Source of the DNA: Bacilli bacterium | GTDB taxonomy: Bacteria; Bacillota_I; Bacilli_A; ML615J-28; CAG-313 | Length of the DNA: 39,267 bases | Assembly (NCBI GenBank): GCA_017937305.1 | Contig: JAGBDV010000020.1 | Span: 121,309-160,575 of the forward strand | Direction: 5' to 3' | Shown: positions 17,728-26,117 of the stretch, piece by piece | Position numbering within the stretch: the first letter of the stretch is position 1 | Layout: each line of letters opens with the position of its first letter | Notes under the pieces: generated by a model | Seen by the model: only the letters and a program-made list of their open reading frames with translations | The model's database searches: none | What the model was told of the DNA's origin: nothing | Position numbers and translations under genes: made by a program

Positions 17728-18246
17728 ATGAAAAAATTATTGATTGTAGTTGACTTTCAAAATGATTTTATTGATGGTGCTTTAGGATTTCCAAAAGCTA
17801 AAGAGTTAGTATCTGTTATTAAAAATAAAATTAATGAATATTTAAATAATAATGATGATATTATTTATACACTTGATACTCATTTTGATAACTATTTAGA
17901 TACTCATGAGGGTAAAAATTTACCTGTAGCTCACTGTATTCTTGATACATTTGGTCATAAAGTAAATAGTGAATGTGATTATTTAGATAAAGCTTTAAAA
18001 GTATTTAAGAAAAATACATTTCCTTCTTTAGAACTTGCAAAATACTTAGAAAATACTGATTATGACTATGTAGAACTATGTGGTCTTGTATCTAATATTT
18101 GTGTTTTATCTAATGCAGTAATGGTTAAATCAGCACTTCCTAATGCAGAAATTGTAATTGATAAATGTGCTACTGCGTCATTTGATCTTGAACTTGAAGC
18201 TAAAGCTTTTGATGTTTTAAAAGGTTTACATATTGTTGTAAAATAA
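17728..18246 (+). CDS. Isochorismatase-family cysteine hydrolase, probable nicotinamidase
   Basis: A 172-residue cytoplasmic hydrolase. The catalytic triad is visible as Asp9 (VVDFQNDF), a Lys at 94 or 95 (FKKNTF) and Cys125 (VSNICVLSN). D50, H52 and H69 (DTHFDNY and LPVAHC) are placed as the nicotinamidase metal ligands. Its HEGKNLPVAHC block is shared by many Bacillota relatives annotated as nicotinamidase, which turns nicotinamide into nicotinate for NAD salvage. Another small amide cannot be excluded. It sits 9 bases after asnA and is probably the last gene of this unit. Confidence 0.82.
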   Translation: MKKLLIVVDFQNDFIDGALGFPKAKELVSVIKNKINEYLNNNDDIIYTLDTHFDNYLDTHEGKNLPVAHCILDTFGHKVNSECDYLDKALKVFKKNTFPSLELAKYLENTDYDYVELCGLVSNICVLSNAVMVKSALPNAEIVIDKCATASFDLELEAKAFDVLKGLHIVVK

Positions 18247-18265
18247 AAAAAGATTAATATATTCG

Positions 18266-18294
18266 TTGAAAAATAAGTTATTTGATAGTATAAT
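18266..18294 (+). promoter_or_regulatory. Sigma-A type promoter of the GGDEF gene
   Basis: TTGAAA at 18266-18271, a 17-bp spacer, and TATAAT at 18289-18294. The match to consensus is close and it lies about 30 bases before the start codon. No clear intrinsic terminator was seen after the preceding hydrolase gene. Confidence 0.8.
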
Positions 18295-18326
18295 CATTAA
18301 AAGAGAAAGAATTGGAGAAAATTATT

Positions 18327-19457
18327 ATGGGAATATTAAATGTTTATATATTTGCTATAGTAGCGATGTTTCCTCTTTTAATTATTGCAATATTAATTAA
18401 AAAGAATGATTTAACATTAAATAATAAAAAACATAAACTTTTATATCATATATGTTTCTTAATAATTACACAATTATTACTTGAAATATTAACATATTAT
18501 TTTTCTTTATTAGATATGAGAAAATGGTATTTTGTTACTTATGTAGCTCATGATATTTATTTTTTACTAGATGTACTTATTTTTTATAAATTAGCATTAA
18601 TTTCTATTTTTGATGATAAAAACTCTAAAGTTTTACATATTGTAGCTGCAATACCACTTATATTATATATAGCCGTATTATTTATTAATCATTTTACACC
18701 AATAATGTTTTCAATTGATAAATCTTATACAGGTGTTACTGATACATTAGATATTGCTTATGTTAGAGGGCCATTAATTTGGATTTCATTCTTAATAGCT
18801 GGAATCTATGGTACTTATTTCTTCTTATCACAAATGGTAAGAGTTAGAAAGTTCTCTGGGTTTAATTCATTTGTTCTTGCAATGATTGGTATATTAATGC
18901 TAATTGGAATGGCTGGTCAAATTTTATTCTCAATACCACTTATGTGGCCTTGTATTTCTACTTGTATAGTTCTTTATTATTTACACTCATGTGGAATGAA
19001 ATTTGAAACAGACCTTTTCACGAATGTAGATAACCGTAATACATTTGAACGTCGTATGATTGAATTTGAGAAATACAAAGAAGTATGGGTAATCGTATGT
19101 GATGTTAATGAATTAAAATACATTAACGATACATTTGGACATCGTAAAGGTGATGAATTACTTTCTGTTACTGCATCACTTCTTGCGAAATTATTTTCAA
19201 ATTACGGAGCAGTATCAAGAATTGGTGGAGATGAATTTTGTATATTATGTCCTACTAAACAAACTAAAAATCAAATTAATACTTTGATGACTAAAGTTAA
19301 TATGGGTATTAAAAATAAAATAAAGGAAGTTAGAATTAATTATCCATTATCATATGGATTTGCAAGATATCGTAAATCAGATAATGATAAGCGTCTAATT
19401 GATGTATTTGAAGATGCTGACTTAATGATGTTCGAAATGAAAAAGAAAATTATATAA
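18327..19457 (+). CDS. Membrane diguanylate cyclase (GGDEF)
   Basis: A 376-residue membrane enzyme expected to make cyclic di-GMP from GTP. The start is ATG 18327, not TTG 18312, because TTGGAG lies 9 bases upstream. About seven hydrophobic segments occur in 3-220. The catalytic domain shows TDLFTNVDNRNTF (228-240), Asp259 in VCDVNELKYINDTFGH, and an intact GGDEF (300-304). The inhibitory RxxD I-site that usually precedes GGDEF by five residues is absent (SNYGAVSRIG). The gene is a single unit between its own promoter and terminator. I see no EAL or PilZ effector in the window. Confidence 0.92.
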   Translation: MGILNVYIFAIVAMFPLLIIAILIKKNDLTLNNKKHKLLYHICFLIITQLLLEILTYYFSLLDMRKWYFVTYVAHDIYFLLDVLIFYKLALISIFDDKNSKVLHIVAAIPLILYIAVLFINHFTPIMFSIDKSYTGVTDTLDIAYVRGPLIWISFLIAGIYGTYFFLSQMVRVRKFSGFNSFVLAMIGILMLIGMAGQILFSIPLMWPCISTCIVLYYLHSCGMKFETDLFTNVDNRNTFERRMIEFEKYKEVWVIVCDVNELKYINDTFGHRKGDELLSVTASLLAKLFSNYGAVSRIGGDEFCILCPTKQTKNQINTLMTKVNMGIKNKIKEVRINYPLSYGFARYRKSDNDKRLIDVFEDADLMMFEMKKKII

Positions 19458-19458
19458 T

Positions 19459-19495
19459 AAAATTGAAATATCATTTTGATATTTCAATTTTTTTT
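19459..19495 (+). terminator. Intrinsic terminator of the GGDEF gene
   Basis: A perfect 15-bp stem, 19459-19473 with 19477-19491, has a TTT loop and ends in a T-run. It begins just after the stop codon. Confidence 0.9.
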
Positions 19496-19498
19496 AAT

Positions 19499-19527
19499 TT
19501 GACAAATATTTGTTGTTTTGATAAAAT
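19499..19527 (+). promoter_or_regulatory. Promoter of the amidase gene
   Basis: TTGACA at 19499-19504, a 17-bp spacer, and TAAAAT at 19522-19527. The perfect -35 box abuts the T-run of the preceding terminator. Confidence 0.8.
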
Positions 19528-19567
19528 GTTTATGAATTATAAATATTTAATACTTTGAGGTAAACTT

Positions 19568-20686
19568 ATGAATAAAATTGAAAGAATTAAAAAAATTAAA
19601 GAATTATTAATTAAAGGGAATAATTTAAAAATTGGATCTAGAACATTTAAAGCTTTTGGATATCAATTTAATTATTATACAAAGTGTTTTGGTGACTTAA
19701 ATGCATATTATTTTAATGATTATGAAGTTACTGAAATGTTAGTACCTAATGGATTGGATAACCGTCCTGGTATTATTAAAGATAAAACATTATATGTTTG
19801 TGTTCATGATACTGCAAGTGCAGCAGAGTCTGCTGGTGCTTTAGCTCACGCAAAATACGTAACTAATGGTGGAGGAGGCACAAGTTGGCATTATAGTTGT
19901 GGTGATGATATGATTTATCATCATATACCTGATAATGAAGTAGCATATCATGCAGGTGATGGGACTAAGGTTAGTTATCATACAATTGATACTAACGTTT
20001 TAGCAACTACAAAAGTACCTTGTATTGAAATAATCGATGGTTATTTTTATTTGAATGGAAATAAATCTTCTGTTGAAGTTCCTGATTTAACAGTTGTTAA
20101 AGTTGATGATGAATTATATTATTCTTCATGTGGAGTAATTCAAGGGAAGGTAAAAGATCATAGTATTAAAGAAGGAAAACAACAATTAAATCTTACAACT
20201 CTAGATATTAACGATGCAGGAATAAATACTTTAATTATTGATGGTAATTATCATTTTACTCCAGTATATTATAATAAATCATATGGTTTTGTTGCAAATA
20301 GACTAGGAAACCTATATAGTATTGGTATTGAAACAATGGTAAATAAAGGTTCTAATTTACTTGTTACATGGCATAAATGTGCAAAACTTGTTGCACATTT
20401 ATTAAAAGATAATAATCTTTGTGTTGATGCAGTAAAACCACATCACTATTTTAGTGGTAAACCTTGCCCAATGACAATGCGTTATAATAAGATGTGGAAT
20501 TATTTTATGAGTATGGTTGAGATTGAATTTGAAGTATTAAAATTATTAACAAGTGATATAAAGATTACTTTAAATACTAATAAAAAGAATAATGGTGGAG
20601 TATTATTAGAAGAAGTAGATAACTTAGTAAGTTATGAAGTAATAATTGAAAGTTGCGAAATTGTTGAAAAGTTTACATTGAATTAA
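19568..20686 (+). CDS. Amidase_2 (N-acetylmuramoyl-L-alanine amidase) protein with insertion
   Basis: A zinc-dependent amidase domain of the T7-lysozyme/PGRP kind, which would cut between muramic acid and L-Ala in peptidoglycan. The ligands are probably His80 (CVHDTA), His292 (KPHHYF) and Cys300 (SGKPCP); the last two keep the eight-residue spacing of the family. Other motifs are TSWHYSCGDDMIYHHI (105-120) and LYSIGIET (249-256). About 105 residues (140-245), with no fold I know, split the domain. No signal peptide is present: residues 1-20 are basic with no hydrophobic core. A lysis, prophage-derived or non-classically exported enzyme are all possible. Start has TTTGAGG about 6 bases upstream. 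Confidence 0.85.
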   Translation: MNKIERIKKIKELLIKGNNLKIGSRTFKAFGYQFNYYTKCFGDLNAYYFNDYEVTEMLVPNGLDNRPGIIKDKTLYVCVHDTASAAESAGALAHAKYVTNGGGGTSWHYSCGDDMIYHHIPDNEVAYHAGDGTKVSYHTIDTNVLATTKVPCIEIIDGYFYLNGNKSSVEVPDLTVVKVDDELYYSSCGVIQGKVKDHSIKEGKQQLNLTTLDINDAGINTLIIDGNYHFTPVYYNKSYGFVANRLGNLYSIGIETMVNKGSNLLVTWHKCAKLVAHLLKDNNLCVDAVKPHHYFSGKPCPMTMRYNKMWNYFMSMVEIEFEVLKLLTSDIKITLNTNKKNNGGVLLEEVDNLVSYEVIIESCEIVEKFTLN

Positions 20687-20697
20687 AATATGTTATT

Positions 20698-20732
20698 AAA
20701 AGTTAGTTTACTAATATGAACTAACTTTTTTT
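20698..20732 (+). terminator. Intrinsic terminator of the amidase gene
   Basis: An 11-bp stem, 20698-20708 with 20719-20729, carries a 10-base loop and a T-run ending at 20732. Confidence 0.85.
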
Positions 20733-20882
20733 GATTTTAGATGTATAATCAATAAATAAATTTATTGTAAGAAAAAATAATTTAAATATAGATTATTAGT
20801 AGATGTTTAGTAGATTAAGCCATAAATAATTAATTAAAAGTTATTATTATAAATTCATATAATAATAACATGCTATTTATAA

Positions 20883-20981
20883 GGTTGTAAAAATGTAAAA
20901 ATTTATACTTATTTTGGTTGTAAAAATGTAAAATTTTATACTTATATTGGTTGTAAAAATGCAAGAGGTGATAAAGTGTTA
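20883..20981. repeat. 33-bp tandem repeats (two full and one partial)
   Basis: Copies start at 20883, 20916 and 20949, exactly 33 bases apart. The first two are nearly identical; the third keeps GGTTGTAAAAATG and then diverges. Since 33 is a multiple of three, each copy can read as 11 codons in the same frame (beginning GCKNVK). There are no unrelated spacers, so this is not a CRISPR array. Confidence 0.8.
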
Positions 20982-21160
20982 TTTAGAAAAACGTATAAAG
21001 ACATAAAAAAATTGTTTGATTCTGCTTATATGATTATGTTTTTTTAAAATGAAAAGGATGTAGATAGTCAAATTGTAAACATTGATATTAGAGCTTTAAA
21101 GTAAGAAGTAAAATAGGACTTAAAATATGCATTTTTTAGTCAATCTTTTAGTAAGTATTA
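20883..21160 (+). pseudogene. Possible decayed reading frame continuing from the repeats
   Basis: The frame that reads GCKNVK from the repeats runs on through KVLFRKTYKDIKKLFDSAY to a TAA at 21045, then in the same frame NEKDVDSQIVNIDIRALK, a TAA at 21102, three codons, a TAG at 21114 and 14 further codons. No shift is needed between the pieces. AGAGGTGATAAA before GTG 20976 resembles sites used by real genes here. The fragments are short, the family is unknown, and random AT-rich DNA could look alike. Confidence 0.25.
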
Positions 21161-21293
21161 ATGTTTTATTGTTTAATTATAAAAATGATAAAATTCAATA
21201 AAATATTTTTTAATTTACTTAACTTGTTCTTAAGTTTATTGAGTTTTAATAAAAAAGTTTACACTAAATTAATGATTATATTATATAATTTGT

Positions 21294-21322
21294 TTGAATA
21301 AAATAGTAAAATGTGGTATAAT
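21294..21322 (+). promoter_or_regulatory. Promoter of the 5'-nucleotidase gene
   Basis: TTGAAT at 21294-21299, a 17-bp spacer, and TATAAT at 21317-21322. AAAAGGTG, 5 bases before ATG 21345, gives the ribosome binding site and places the start after the promoter. Confidence 0.8.
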
Positions 21323-21344
21323 ATGCATTAGAAAAGGTGATTTT

Positions 21345-22823
21345 ATGATTAAAATGTATAGAAAATTATTAGTATGCTTATTATTAGTATGTTTGTTATT
21401 TATAACTGGTTGTGATGTAAATAATGATTCCAATAATAAAATACCTGAAAAATTATTGATTTATACAATTAATGACTTTCATGGTGCAATAGAAGAAGAT
21501 AATGGTTTATATGGGGCTGCTAGAATTAGTGGTTTTATTAAAGATTCTATTAAAGAAAATAGTGATGCTGCAACACTTGTAATTTCTGCTGGTGATATGT
21601 TTCAAGGAGCAGCTATTTCTAATCATACTCGTGGAGAAATTGTTGTTGACATTATGGATGAAATTGGTTTTAATGCAATGACAATTGGTAATCATGAGTT
21701 TGACTGGGAATTATCAACTGTTTTAAAATATCGTGATGGAGATTTATCTAATGGTGAAGCCAACTTTCCATTTCTTGGATGTAATATTATTGAAAAAGAA
21801 ACATCTAGTATTCCTGAATATGTAGATCCATATCATATAGTTGAAACTAAAGGATTAAAAATCGGTATTATTGGATATATGGGAAAAGGATTAGAATCTG
21901 ATATTGCAACAGGTATGATTGAAGATTATTATTTTAGTGATCCAGTTGAAGCTGTATCAACTTACGCAAAAGAATTAAGAGTTGATGAAGATTGTGATAT
22001 TGTTATTGTAAGTGGACATGATGGAGATGCACTTACTAATAAACAAATCTCTAAATTAGAGGGTGATTCTAGAGTTGATGCATTAATTAATGGACATACT
22101 CATAGTACATATACTGAAACATATAGAAGAACTGACGGTGTAGTTATTCCTTCAATTCAAACAGGAACAGCAGGTAAAAATGTTGGTGTTGTTACTTTAG
22201 CAATCGATCCAACAACTAAGAATGTTACATCTGGAAGTAGTTTTAATAAACAAATGAGTAAAAGTGTAGATAAAGACCCTGTCGTTAATAAAATGGTTGA
22301 AGATATTGTAACTGAAACTGCTCCTGTGTTTAAGCGTGTTTTATGTAAAGCAGGTGAAAATTTTGGTCAATATGAAGGGGCTAGATGGGCAGTAAATTCG
22401 CTTAAAGATTATATGAATACGGATGTTGCATTTATTAATTCTGGTGGAATAAGAAATAGTGCTTTCCCTATTTTTACTGGTGAAGATGTAACTGTTTCTA
22501 AAGTTTATGAAATTATGCCTTTTGATAATACGATTAAAACTGTAGAGTTACAAGGTAAATATATTAAGAGTTTAATGAACAGCAGTGGTATTGTTTATAG
22601 TAATAATATAACTGGTGATCAGCTTACTGGTTTTTATATTAATGGAGAACTAATCATTGATGATGAGTTTTATACAGTTGCAGCAGTAGATTATATTTTT
22701 GATCAAGCAAATTATCCGTTTAGATTAGGAAAAAATAGTGTTGCAACAGGAATTTTATTTAGAGACATTTTAATTAAGACACTTGAAGATATTAATAATA
22801 ATGGCCAAACTTGGCTAAGATAG
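21345..22823 (+). CDS. 5'-nucleotidase/UshA-family lipoprotein
   Basis: A 492-residue surface lipoprotein that probably releases phosphate from extracellular nucleotides. The leader ends in lipobox ITGC with Cys23 as lipid site. The metallophosphatase domain has D44 and H46 (NDFHG), GDMFQG, GNHEFDW with N116-H117-E118, and a later NGHTH. The C-terminal 5_nucleotid_C substrate domain shows INSGGIRNS and YEIMPFDN. An in-frame TTG at 21294 would add 17 residues and remove the normal leader position, so ATG 21345 is chosen. The DegV gene follows by 8 bases, so the two may be one unit. Substrate within the family (nucleotide, cyclic nucleotide, CDP-alcohol) is not decided. Confidence 0.93.
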   Translation: MIKMYRKLLVCLLLVCLLFITGCDVNNDSNNKIPEKLLIYTINDFHGAIEEDNGLYGAARISGFIKDSIKENSDAATLVISAGDMFQGAAISNHTRGEIVVDIMDEIGFNAMTIGNHEFDWELSTVLKYRDGDLSNGEANFPFLGCNIIEKETSSIPEYVDPYHIVETKGLKIGIIGYMGKGLESDIATGMIEDYYFSDPVEAVSTYAKELRVDEDCDIVIVSGHDGDALTNKQISKLEGDSRVDALINGHTHSTYTETYRRTDGVVIPSIQTGTAGKNVGVVTLAIDPTTKNVTSGSSFNKQMSKSVDKDPVVNKMVEDIVTETAPVFKRVLCKAGENFGQYEGARWAVNSLKDYMNTDVAFINSGGIRNSAFPIFTGEDVTVSKVYEIMPFDNTIKTVELQGKYIKSLMNSSGIVYSNNITGDQLTGFYINGELIIDDEFYTVAAVDYIFDQANYPFRLGKNSVATGILFRDILIKTLEDINNNGQTWLR

Positions 22824-22831
22824 GAGATAAA

Positions 22832-23731
22832 ATGAATAAAGTATTAATTTTAACTGATAGTACGTGTGATTTATCACAAGAGATTATTAAGGAATATGAT
22901 ATTAAAGTTGTTCCACTTCATATTACATTTGGTGAAGAATCATTAAATGATGGTATTGATATTCATTTACCTGAATTATACAAAAGAGTAGAAGAAGAAA
23001 ATGTTATGCCTAAAACAGCTGCTTGTGCACCTGGTGAATTTATTGAATTTATGGAACCATATATTAATGAAGGATATGATATTTTCTATATGGGTATTGG
23101 AGGAAAACTTTCTACAACACTACAAAGTTTCCAAATTGCTGCAGAAGAATTTGATGAAGGTAGATGTTACTACGCTGATGGTTCTAATCTTTCTACTGGT
23201 ACTGGTTTACTTGTCTTAAAAGCTTGTAAATACCGTGATGCAGGAATGAGTGCAAAAGAAATTAAAGAACGTATTGAAAGAAGAGTTCCAAGAATGAAGG
23301 CTCAATTTGTTGTAAGACAACTAGATTACCTTCATAAAGGTGGTAGATGCTCTTCACTTACTAAGATTTTTGGTACAGTTCTTAGAATTCGCCCTATGAT
23401 AGTAGTTCGCGAAGGAAAGTTAAAAGTTGGTAAAAAAATTATTGGATTAATGAAAAAAGCAGTTGGTGTTATGACTGATATGTTCTTAGAAGATTTACCA
23501 AATATTGATCCAGAATTTGTATTTATTACAAATACTACTGATTGTGAACAAAGCTATGCTGAAATTGATGCTAGATTCAAAGAAGCTGGTGTTTATGATA
23601 AAGTTAAACATGTTTATCATACTGAAGCAGGATGTGTAATTGGATCACATTGTGGCCCTGGTACAATTGGTATTCTTTATTTAATGAAAGATGAATTAGA
23701 AGCAGAAGAATTTGATGATGATAAATTATAA
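22832..23731 (+). CDS. DegV family fatty-acid-binding protein
   Basis: A 299-residue DegV-fold protein; relatives bind fatty acids, and FakB subunits present them to the kinase FakA. Family signatures are ILTDSTCDLS near the N-terminus, VVPLHITFG, FYMGIGGKLSTT and ADGSNLSTGTG, and a late GCVIGSHCGPGTIG. ATG 22832 has TAGGAG about 5 bases upstream; the in-frame TTG 22811 lies inside the preceding gene. No FakA-type gene is seen here. A terminator follows directly, overlapping the stop codon. Confidence 0.93.
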   Translation: MNKVLILTDSTCDLSQEIIKEYDIKVVPLHITFGEESLNDGIDIHLPELYKRVEEENVMPKTAACAPGEFIEFMEPYINEGYDIFYMGIGGKLSTTLQSFQIAAEEFDEGRCYYADGSNLSTGTGLLVLKACKYRDAGMSAKEIKERIERRVPRMKAQFVVRQLDYLHKGGRCSSLTKIFGTVLRIRPMIVVREGKLKVGKKIIGLMKKAVGVMTDMFLEDLPNIDPEFVFITNTTDCEQSYAEIDARFKEAGVYDKVKHVYHTEAGCVIGSHCGPGTIGILYLMKDELEAEEFDDDKL

Positions 23732-23756
23732 AAAAAAGCCTAAATAGGCTTTTTTT
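23731..23756 (+). terminator. Intrinsic terminator after degV
   Basis: An 11-bp stem (seven A residues plus GCCT, pairing with AGGC plus seven T residues) around loop AAAT. It starts at the last base of the stop codon. Confidence 0.85.
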
Positions 23757-23770
23757 AATAGGAGTATACT

Positions 23771-26005
23771 ATGAAAAAAGTAGAATTATTATCTCCTGCA
23801 GGAAACTTTGATTGTTTGATTGCAGCAGTACAAGCAGGGGCTAATGCAGTATATTTAAGTGGAAAAGCTTTTGGTGCAAGAAGTTTTGCAGGAAACTTTG
23901 ATAATGAAGAATTAATAAAAGCGGTTGATTATTGTCACTTACATAAAGTAAAAGTTTATGTAACTGTTAATACAATTGTATTAGAAAGTGAATTTAATGA
24001 TTTAAACAAATATTTAGCTTTTTTAGAAACTATTAATGTTGATGCTGTTATCGTTCAAGATTTAGGAGTATTAAGATTAATTAAAACAAAATTTCCTTCA
24101 TTAGAAGTTCACGCATCAACTCAAATGAATATTTTCAATGAAAATGGTGCTAAAATTTTAAAAGAATTAGGAGTTACACGCGTTGTTTTAGCACGTGAGG
24201 TACCAATTGATGAAGTTAAAAAGATTTCTAAAATTATTGATACAGAAATATTTATTCATGGTGCACTGTGTTTTTCATCAAGTGGAAACTGTTTAATGAG
24301 TTCAGTAATAGGACGTAGAAGTGGTAACCGTGGTAAATGTGCTCAACCTTGTAGAAAACTTTATTCTATTTATGAAGATGATAACTTAATTGAAGAAAAT
24401 AAATCAATTCTATCAATGAATGATTTAAATACGCTTAATTATATGAAAGAAGTACTTGATAGTGGTGTAAGTTCATTAAAAATAGAAGGTAGAATGAAAA
24501 GCCCGGAGTATGTTTATACTGTGACTAAAGCATACCGTGATATTATTGATCAAATATATAAAGAAGATAGATATAAAATAAATTCTAAAACAATAGATAA
24601 TGTATTAGTTACATATAATCGTGGATTTACTAAAGGTTATTTATTTAATGAATTAAATAGTTTAATTGTAAATAAAGAACATGTAAATCACCGAGGTATT
24701 AGTGTTGGTAAGATTATTAATTGCACGAAAGACTTTATTGAAATTAAACTTACGTCTTGTATTTTTTTACATGATGGATTAAGAGTATTATCAAATAGTG
24801 AATATGGTTTATATTTAACTAGTATATATTTAAATAATAATTTAGTTAAAACTGCTAAATGTGGTGATGTAGTTAAGATATTTATTAAAAATAATAGTCT
24901 AGTAGGTGATGAAGTTGTTAAAACTTCTAGTAGCTTTCTTACTAATGAAATTAAAGAAACATTAAGAAATGAAAATATTAAGTTTCCTATTGATTTAAGT
25001 GTATCAATGTTTAGTGGTAAAAGATTAACTATTAATGTTTTAATAGATGATTATTCATTTAATGTTTATGGTGATATTTTAGAATATAGTGATCAAGTTT
25101 TAAATGAAGAACGTATTAAAGAACAATTATCTAAACTTACCTCTTCTGTATATAAAGTAAATAGCATTAAAATTAGAACCGATAATAATAGTTTTGTTAA
25201 AGTATCTAGTTTAAATGAGTTAAGAAGAATATTTGTAAGTGAACTTAATAACTATTTACTTCTTAAAAAAGATAAAGTAAATCCCAGTTATTTAACTAAT
25301 AATGATGTTGTAATTAAGGCTAAAAATCCTTTTAAAATTGAATGTGTTGTAAGCACAGTTAATCAGCAAGAAGTATGTGAATCTTTCAACATTGAGCGTA
25401 TTTTTGCGTTAAATGGGGAATATGGTGGAAGAATTAATTCTAATAATAAAATGTTTGCTCATAATCTTGGTAATATTACAAAAGATTCTAGCATTTCCCC
25501 TTATTTTAACATTGTAAATAAAAATGCATTAAAAGTAATTGAAGAATTAGGTTTAAATGAATGTTATTTATCTCCAGAAATAGATTTAAATACTATTAAA
25601 GATTTAGATCTTAATAATCAAAACTTAAATGTAGGGCTTATTTGCTATGGAAGAATTGATTTAATGGTATCAAAACACTGTGTAGTAGGTGCAATTAAAG
25701 GTGCAAAAAATAAAAACTGTAATGCATGTAAAAAACATTCATATAAAATAAAAGATGAATATGGAAACTTTTATCCACTCCTTTTAGAAAAAGAAAATGA
25801 TTGCACAATGAGAATTCTTGATAATCATAAACTTAATTTAATTAATTATGTTGATTGCCTTAAAACTCTTGGAATTAATAAAATATTATTAATCTTTACA
25901 GATGAATCTAGCTTAGAGGTAGCTAATATTTTAGAGATGTTTATTAATAATAAAGAATCAAATAAGTCATTTTATACAGGATTTTTAAATAGTAAAATAG
26001 AGTAA
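23771..26005 (+). CDS. U32 family peptidase / RlhA-like rRNA hydroxylation protein
   Basis: A 744-residue protein with the N-terminal U32 TIM-barrel domain (MKKVELLSPAGNFDCLIAAV onward) and a long C-terminal extension like that of RlhA-type members (DUF3656 region). Four cysteines, C167, C174, C190 and C194 in LCFSSSGNC and GKCAQPC, are placed as the iron-sulfur ligands needed by this group, in which E. coli RlhA hydroxylates 23S rRNA C2501. More cysteines (NCNACKK) occur near the C-terminus. Whether this enzyme modifies rRNA or does something else among U32 members (such as TrhP/YegQ tRNA work) is not decided by the sequence. AGGAG lies 7 bases upstream. Confidence 0.85.
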   Translation: MKKVELLSPAGNFDCLIAAVQAGANAVYLSGKAFGARSFAGNFDNEELIKAVDYCHLHKVKVYVTVNTIVLESEFNDLNKYLAFLETINVDAVIVQDLGVLRLIKTKFPSLEVHASTQMNIFNENGAKILKELGVTRVVLAREVPIDEVKKISKIIDTEIFIHGALCFSSSGNCLMSSVIGRRSGNRGKCAQPCRKLYSIYEDDNLIEENKSILSMNDLNTLNYMKEVLDSGVSSLKIEGRMKSPEYVYTVTKAYRDIIDQIYKEDRYKINSKTIDNVLVTYNRGFTKGYLFNELNSLIVNKEHVNHRGISVGKIINCTKDFIEIKLTSCIFLHDGLRVLSNSEYGLYLTSIYLNNNLVKTAKCGDVVKIFIKNNSLVGDEVVKTSSSFLTNEIKETLRNENIKFPIDLSVSMFSGKRLTINVLIDDYSFNVYGDILEYSDQVLNEERIKEQLSKLTSSVYKVNSIKIRTDNNSFVKVSSLNELRRIFVSELNNYLLLKKDKVNPSYLTNNDVVIKAKNPFKIECVVSTVNQQEVCESFNIERIFALNGEYGGRINSNNKMFAHNLGNITKDSSISPYFNIVNKNALKVIEELGLNECYLSPEIDLNTIKDLDLNNQNLNVGLICYGRIDLMVSKHCVVGAIKGAKNKNCNACKKHSYKIKDEYGNFYPLLLEKENDCTMRILDNHKLNLINYVDCLKTLGINKILLIFTDESSLEVANILEMFINNKESNKSFYTGFLNSKIE

Positions 26006-26013
26006 ATTATATT

Positions 26014-26042
26014 ACCAGTACATACTATGTACTGGTTTTTTT
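26014..26042 (+). terminator. Intrinsic terminator after the U32 gene
   Basis: A 9-bp stem ACCAGTACA/TGTACTGGT with a 5-base loop, followed by a T-run. Confidence 0.85.
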
Positions 26043-26073
26043 AATGTTTTTTCTTTCTTTTAGTAAGTAAATA

Positions 26074-26082
26074 TGTTATAAT
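26074..26082 (+). promoter_or_regulatory. Extended -10 promoter of trkA-trkH
   Basis: TGTTATAAT at 26074-26082 is a complete extended -10 box. No good -35 is seen. TTGGAG lies 6 bases before ATG 26118. Confidence 0.7.
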
Positions 26083-26117
26083 GTATTGGATGAAATTATT
26101 ATAATTTGGAGTTTATT

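Larger units (their letters stand above)
20687..21344 (+). other. Intergenic stretch with hairpins, 33-bp repeats and a broken frame
   Basis: About 660 bases without an intact gene. It holds the amidase terminator (20698-20732), a perfect AT hairpin at 20840-20869 (12-bp stem, loop AATTCA), the 33-bp repeats at 20883-20981, a possibly decayed reading frame to 21160, and the promoter of the 5'-nucleotidase gene. A second weak promoter-like pair, TTTACA (21258) and TATAAT (21284-21289), has a poor 20-bp spacer. Confidence 0.6.

Noticed and set aside
20883..20981. CRISPR array
   Set aside because: The 33-bp units are tandem with no unique spacers and there are no cas genes.
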